From contig NZ_CP051230.1 of assembly GCF_017792385.1 (NCBI RefSeq), positions 3,162,001 to 3,226,000 on the forward strand: a DNA stretch of 64,000 bases. Direction: 5' to 3'. This stretch comes from Hyphomonas sp. (lineage in GTDB: Bacteria > Pseudomonadota > Alphaproteobacteria > Caulobacterales > Hyphomonadaceae). The notes under the pieces are model-generated. The model was not told the origin of the DNA, did not search any database, and saw only the letters and a program-made list of their open reading frames with translations. This document shows, in pieces, positions 60,696 through 64,000 of this stretch. A program made the translations under genes and the position numbers. The stretch's first letter is position 1. Every line of letters begins with the position of its first letter.

Positions 60696-61951
60696 CTGGC
60701 CCGGGATTTCTGATACACGCCGGACACGGTTTCCGTCAGCAGGCTGTCTGCATCATGATAGGCGCGTTTCTCCGTGATGCGCCATCCGAAGCGTTCGCAC
60801 AGGGCAGGGGCGACACGCTTCATCTGACGGAACAGGCGATCGCAGATGTGCGCCGCGCCCTTGTAGGCCGTTGCCGGCAGACTGATCGCGAAACTTCCGT
60901 CCGGAAGGGCCGCCGGCGTATCGGTTTCCCTCAGGGTGGAGAGGATCAGGCCGGAAATCCGGGCACGCTCATCGCAGCTGAGAGGGTCATTTGCAGGATC
61001 GCGCAGCACGATGATCGACAGGGCTTCGCCACGATCCGAGGCGAGGGCAATCTGGGCATCAAGATGATGCTGGAAGAAGGCGGACGAGAACAGGCCCGTT
61101 TGCGGATCGGTGATGGGGGCGAGCTCCTGATTGCCCACAGACAGCGCGGTGCGATCGACATGCTGGCGGCCCAGCATTTCAATATGTGTCGCAAGGTCCC
61201 TGAGGCGGGATCCATGCTGAAAGACCTCGACGAGTCGGTTTGCGATTTCCATCTGAACGCCAGAAAGTGGCTGGCCCGGCTCGATCAGACCGAACAGCGG
61301 CGTTGCCTCGGCGCGCGGGCGAGCCTGGGCCAGCCACTCAGCCAGGCGCTCCGAATGCCGCATGTCGGGCGTCAGATCGATCAGGAATGCCGCGAAACGT
61401 TTCTGGCGCAGATAATCCTGTGCCGTGTGGAGACTGAACGCGGCGGTAACGGCGATGCCACGTTCACCAAGGGCCGCCTGAAGGGCCAGAAAGCGCGCGG
61501 ATCCATCCCCCAGATAGAGCAGGTCCGGTACCGTTTCGGCGCGGTGTTCCAGCAAGGAGATGCCAAAAGCGGCCGCCGACCGCGCGCGCAGGTCCAGTTC
61601 GGACATGCGCGCGCTGCGCCGTGAAAGGGCTTCCAGGCGCCCACGCAGTACGGAAAGATCCCGATCCCGTGGGATGACGAGTGCATTGGAAAACCGGTTC
61701 GGATCCACGCCTTCCCCCAACAGGAGAACCGGCCGGAAATTGCGGCCCGACTGCTCTGCCAGACGTTGGATCAGTTCCGCATCCGTGCTCCGCACATCCA
61801 GAAGCACCGCGTCCGCCCCTGCACAGGAGGTTTCGGCGCTGGCCCGGAACGGACGCATCCTGCCGGAGCGAAGGCGCGACAGGATCATTTCCAGCCGGGG
61901 GCTGGTCGCAACAACTTCTACAGGCGGGTCAAGATAGACGAGGTCGTTCAT
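60692..61951 (-). CDS. REC-REC-degenerate GGDEF protein with intact I-site (PopA-like c-di-GMP effector candidate)
   Basis: A 419-residue protein with two receiver-like domains (about 10-120, Asp52 in VLLDVRSTD; about 140-260, Asp192 in FLIDLTPDM) and a GGDEF-fold C-terminus that starts DPQTGLFSSAFFQHHLD. The active site GG(D/E)EF is replaced: the stretch R341-ETDTPAALPDGSF has DGSF where PleD has GGEEF. The inhibitory c-di-GMP site RxxD is preserved at the exact PleD spacing (R341 and D344). It is thus likely a receptor, not a cyclase. Caulobacter PopA has this same architecture and condition. The ATG at 61951 is used; an upstream extension overlaps the divergent gene. Confidence 0.8.
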   Translation of the reverse strand: MNDLVYLDPPVEVVATSPRLEMILSRLRSGRMRPFRASAETSCAGADAVLLDVRSTDAELIQRLAEQSGRNFRPVLLLGEGVDPNRFSNALVIPRDRDLSVLRGRLEALSRRSARMSELDLRARSAAAFGISLLEHRAETVPDLLYLGDGSARFLALQAALGERGIAVTAAFSLHTAQDYLRQKRFAAFLIDLTPDMRHSERLAEWLAQARPRAEATPLFGLIEPGQPLSGVQMEIANRLVEVFQHGSRLRDLATHIEMLGRQHVDRTALSVGNQELAPITDPQTGLFSSAFFQHHLDAQIALASDRGEALSIIVLRDPANDPLSCDERARISGLILSTLRETDTPAALPDGSFAISLPATAYKGAAHICDRLFRQMKRVAPALCERFGWRITEKRAYHDADSLLTETVSGVYQKSRAS

Positions 61952-62065
61952 AAGGTCTGGTTGGGTGCTTTCGGGCGACGTTGCGGTACCCCTTTCCTTT
62001 GTGTCGCAGCGCCTTAATGATCCGCTAAATTGACCCCGCGAGATCAAAAAAAGGTAGGACACATC

Positions 62066-63160
62066 ATGGCACAGGGACCGTTGAACGGCGTTCGGATAGT
62101 GGAGTTTGCGGGCATCGGCCCCGGACCGTTCTGCGGCATGTTGCTGTCGGATCTGGGTGCGGATGTCATCCGCATCGACCGACCGGGCAATGGAAAGCCT
62201 GGCCGGGCCTCTGACGTGATGAGCCGGGGCCGCCGGTCCATTGGCCTGAACCTCAAGGAGCCGGCTGATGTCGAAACTGCACTCAAGCTGCTCGAAAAGG
62301 CTGACGGCCTGATCGAGGGGTTCCGGCCCGGCGTGATGGAGCGCAATGGTCTGGGGCCGGATGTGGTGCTCGGCCGCAATCCGAAACTGGTCTATGGTCG
62401 CATGACCGGGTGGGGGCAGACTGGTGCCCTGTCTCATTCCGCGGGCCATGACCTGAATTATATCGCCATCACCGGAGCCCTGCATGCGATGGGTGATGGC
62501 GACGGCCGCCCCCGGCCGCCGCTCAATCTGGTGGGCGATTATGGTGGCGGCGCGCTGTATCTGGCGATGGGCCTGCTGGCGGGCATCCTGAATGTGAAGA
62601 ATGGGGGCGACGGCCAGGTCGTGGACGTGGCCATGTCAGACGGGGCGGCATCTCTCGCCACCATGTTCTACGGCATGAAGGCCATGGGCCTGTGGACCGA
62701 TGAGCGCGAGGCGAACCTTCTGGATGGCGGCGCGCATTTCTACGACACCTATGAGTGCAAGGACGGCAAATGGGTGTCCATCGGGTCTATCGAACCGCAA
62801 TTCTATGCCCTGCTGGTCGAGAAGGCGGGCCTGACAGATCCTGATTTCCAGGCGCAGATGGACCGGTCGAAATGGCCTTCGCTCAAGAAAAAGCTGATGG
62901 ACGTGTTCAAGACGAAGACCCGCGATGAATGGTGCGAGATCATGGAAGGCACGGATATCTGTTTCGCGCCCGTCCTCTCCATGTCCGAAGCGCCGTCCTA
63001 CAAGCACAATGTTGACCGGCAGACCTTTGTGGAAGTCGAAGGTGTTGTGCAACCGGCGCCGGCGCCACGTTTCTCGGCCACTCCGGGCGCCATTCAGGGA
63101 CGGCCTGCGGGGCTGGGCGAGCATACCGAGGACATTCTCAAGGATTGGGGAATCCAGTAG
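62066..63160 (+). CDS. alpha-methylacyl-CoA racemase-type CoA transferase family III protein
   Basis: A 364-residue family III (CaiB/BaiF) protein. GVRIVEFAGIGPGPFCGMLL, DLGADVIRIDRPG, MSRGRRSIGLNLKEP, GWGQTGALSHSAGHDLNYIA and FWTDEREANLLDGGAHFYDTY-like LLDGGAHFYDTYECKDGKW match AMACR, which racemises 2-methylacyl-CoA esters during branched-chain lipid breakdown; GHDLNYIA carries the catalytic aspartate. The ATG at 62066 is chosen over an upstream start in a non-family stretch. It is divergent from the GGDEF-like gene. Confidence 0.92.
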   Translation: MAQGPLNGVRIVEFAGIGPGPFCGMLLSDLGADVIRIDRPGNGKPGRASDVMSRGRRSIGLNLKEPADVETALKLLEKADGLIEGFRPGVMERNGLGPDVVLGRNPKLVYGRMTGWGQTGALSHSAGHDLNYIAITGALHAMGDGDGRPRPPLNLVGDYGGGALYLAMGLLAGILNVKNGGDGQVVDVAMSDGAASLATMFYGMKAMGLWTDEREANLLDGGAHFYDTYECKDGKWVSIGSIEPQFYALLVEKAGLTDPDFQAQMDRSKWPSLKKKLMDVFKTKTRDEWCEIMEGTDICFAPVLSMSEAPSYKHNVDRQTFVEVEGVVQPAPAPRFSATPGAIQGRPAGLGEHTEDILKDWGIQ

Positions 63161-63389
63161 CGCGCATTCGCCTGAAAGATGAATGGAAGGCAACCACGGG
63201 CCGGTCCCTTCGTTCAGGTTGACCCTGCTATTAACCTTCTCGTTGGGCAGAGGTCCTGAGCAGATTGCCTGGATTATTGCCCAGCGTCCTTCTTGCTAAA
63301 CTTGGTCGTCCCCCGGGGCGACCCTTTTTCTTGTCCTCGCCGACTTGCACGTTAGGCTTCAGGCCGGACTTCAGCAGAATCGAGACGCA
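63161..63389. other. intergenic region with an isolated terminator
   Basis: The 229 bp between the racemase and the dipeptidase hold no supported ORF. An intrinsic terminator lies at 63304-63329. The preceding 140 bp could be a long 3' UTR or a small RNA, but no convincing promoter was found. Confidence 0.4.
63304..63329 (+). terminator. intrinsic terminator upstream of the dipeptidase gene
   Basis: GGTCGTCC (63304-63311) pairs with GGGCGACC (63316-63323), including one G-T pair, around a 4-nt loop; a C and then five Ts follow. It sits 144 bases after the racemase stop. Confidence 0.75.
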
Positions 63390-64000
63390 ATGAAACACTT
63401 CTTCAATATCCTGCCGGCCCTGGCTCTGGCAGCCTGTGGGGCAAACCCTGATGCCCCGGCCGACGCAAAAGCCGGGCCGGAGGGCTCAATCGCCGAAATT
63501 CATGAACGCCTGCTGGTCATGGATTCGCATCTCGACACGCCTGCAAACCTCTCCCGGCCGGGCTTTGACATCATGGCGGACAATCCGACACGGCTCGGAC
63601 AGGTACAGGTCGACCTGCCCAAAATGCAGCGGGGCGGCCTCGATGGCGGCTTCTGGGTCATCTATACGCCGCAGGGCCCGCTCGATGCTGCTTCCTTCGA
63701 GGCCGCGAAGCAGGCGGCGCTGACGCGGTCTGATGAAATTCTGGAAATGGTGGCTGCGCATCCGGACCATTTTGAGCTCGCTGAAACCGCGGACGATGTC
63801 GAGCGCATTGTGGCGGCGGACAGGCGCGTGGTGCTGAAATCCATCGAGAACGCCTATCCGATCGGTACCGATCTCGGTCTGGTCGAGGAATTCTACAATC
63901 GCGGCGTCCGCCTCATCGGTCCCGTCCATTTTCGCGACAACCAGTTTGCGGACAGCGCGACCGATCTGTCTGCATCCGACCTTGGCGGGCTGACACCGCT
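63390..64000 (+). CDS. membrane dipeptidase (peptidase M19) lipoprotein, truncated by the window end
   Basis: The first 203 residues of a renal-dipeptidase-type M19 enzyme. The N-terminus MKHFFNILPALALAACG has a lipobox (LAAC) with Cys16, so it should be a lipoprotein. LLVMDSHLDTPANL gives the HxD zinc ligands, QVDLPKMQRGGLDGGFWVIYTP is the next conserved segment, and SIENAYPIG contains the bridging glutamate. Such enzymes hydrolyse dipeptides, often with D-residues. The coding region runs past 64000, so the remaining metal histidines cannot be checked. Confidence 0.92.
   Translation, partial: MKHFFNILPALALAACGANPDAPADAKAGPEGSIAEIHERLLVMDSHLDTPANLSRPGFDIMADNPTRLGQVQVDLPKMQRGGLDGGFWVIYTPQGPLDAASFEAAKQAALTRSDEILEMVAAHPDHFELAETADDVERIVAADRRVVLKSIENAYPIGTDLGLVEEFYNRGVRLIGPVHFRDNQFADSATDLSASDLGGLTP

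Overview
This window is about 60% GC, gene-dense chromosomal DNA of an alphaproteobacterium. Several gene orders are typical of that class: nrdR-ribD-ribE-ribB-ribH-nusB, dusB-ntrB-ntrC-ntrY-ntrX-trkA-trkH-hfq-hflX-mazG, SPOR-nagZ-scpA-scpB, the fused ispDF gene, and recG/sdhE/mfd. A tRNA-His without the extra 5' G and a MucR-type regulator agree with this. A CYP153-type P450, an AMACR-type racemase and a REC-REC-degenerate-GGDEF protein suggest a marine stalked or budding bacterium near Hyphomonadaceae/Maricaulales/Caulobacterales. That placement is inference; no 16S gene is present.

Layout. 0.2-9.3 kb: class II aldolase, hemA, mucR, glyA, nrdR, the riboflavin operon and an epoxide hydrolase. 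9.3-16.1 kb: erpA, dgt, a SPOR protein, nagZ, scpAB and an unknown membrane protein. 16-25.5 kb: mixed metabolic genes (DUF1287, nitroreductase, CYP153 P450, DUF2244, nth, DUF481, ATP-grasp, adenosine kinase, GST-kappa-like isomerase, HxlR regulator, acyl-ACP-synthetase-like enzyme). 25.7-41.4 kb: lipA, ratA, pncC, ispDF, then the nitrogen two-component systems, potassium uptake, hfq, hflX and mazG. 41.5-46 kb: a DgoK-like protein with an SMP-30 lactonase, secE-nusG, tRNA-His and an OmpA protein. 46-51.7 kb: an arginine succinyltransferase (AST) type catabolic operon. 51.7-64 kb: lipid-linked and uncharacterised genes, recG, sdhE, mfd, a c-di-GMP effector candidate, a CoA racemase and a truncated M19 dipeptidase.

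How the parts work together. The rib block makes riboflavin, but the pyrimidine deaminase and GTP cyclohydrolase II activities are missing from it and must be encoded elsewhere. The two Ntr pairs sense nitrogen or redox state, but both response regulators lack the sigma-54 contact loop. The AST operon covers only part of the pathway; an M20 hydrolase sits where AstE might be expected. DNA repair is well represented by nth, recG and mfd, and chromosome segregation by scpAB.

No mobile element, prophage, CRISPR array or defence island was seen. I found no clearly new multi-gene system. The most interesting signals are local: a degenerate GGDEF protein that keeps its I-site, two NtrC-family proteins without GAFTGA, twin palindromes four helical turns apart before the P450, a terminator that overlaps a ribosome-binding site, a DgoK homologue without its phosphate-binding motif, and five convergent gene pairs that share one CTAG as both stop codons.
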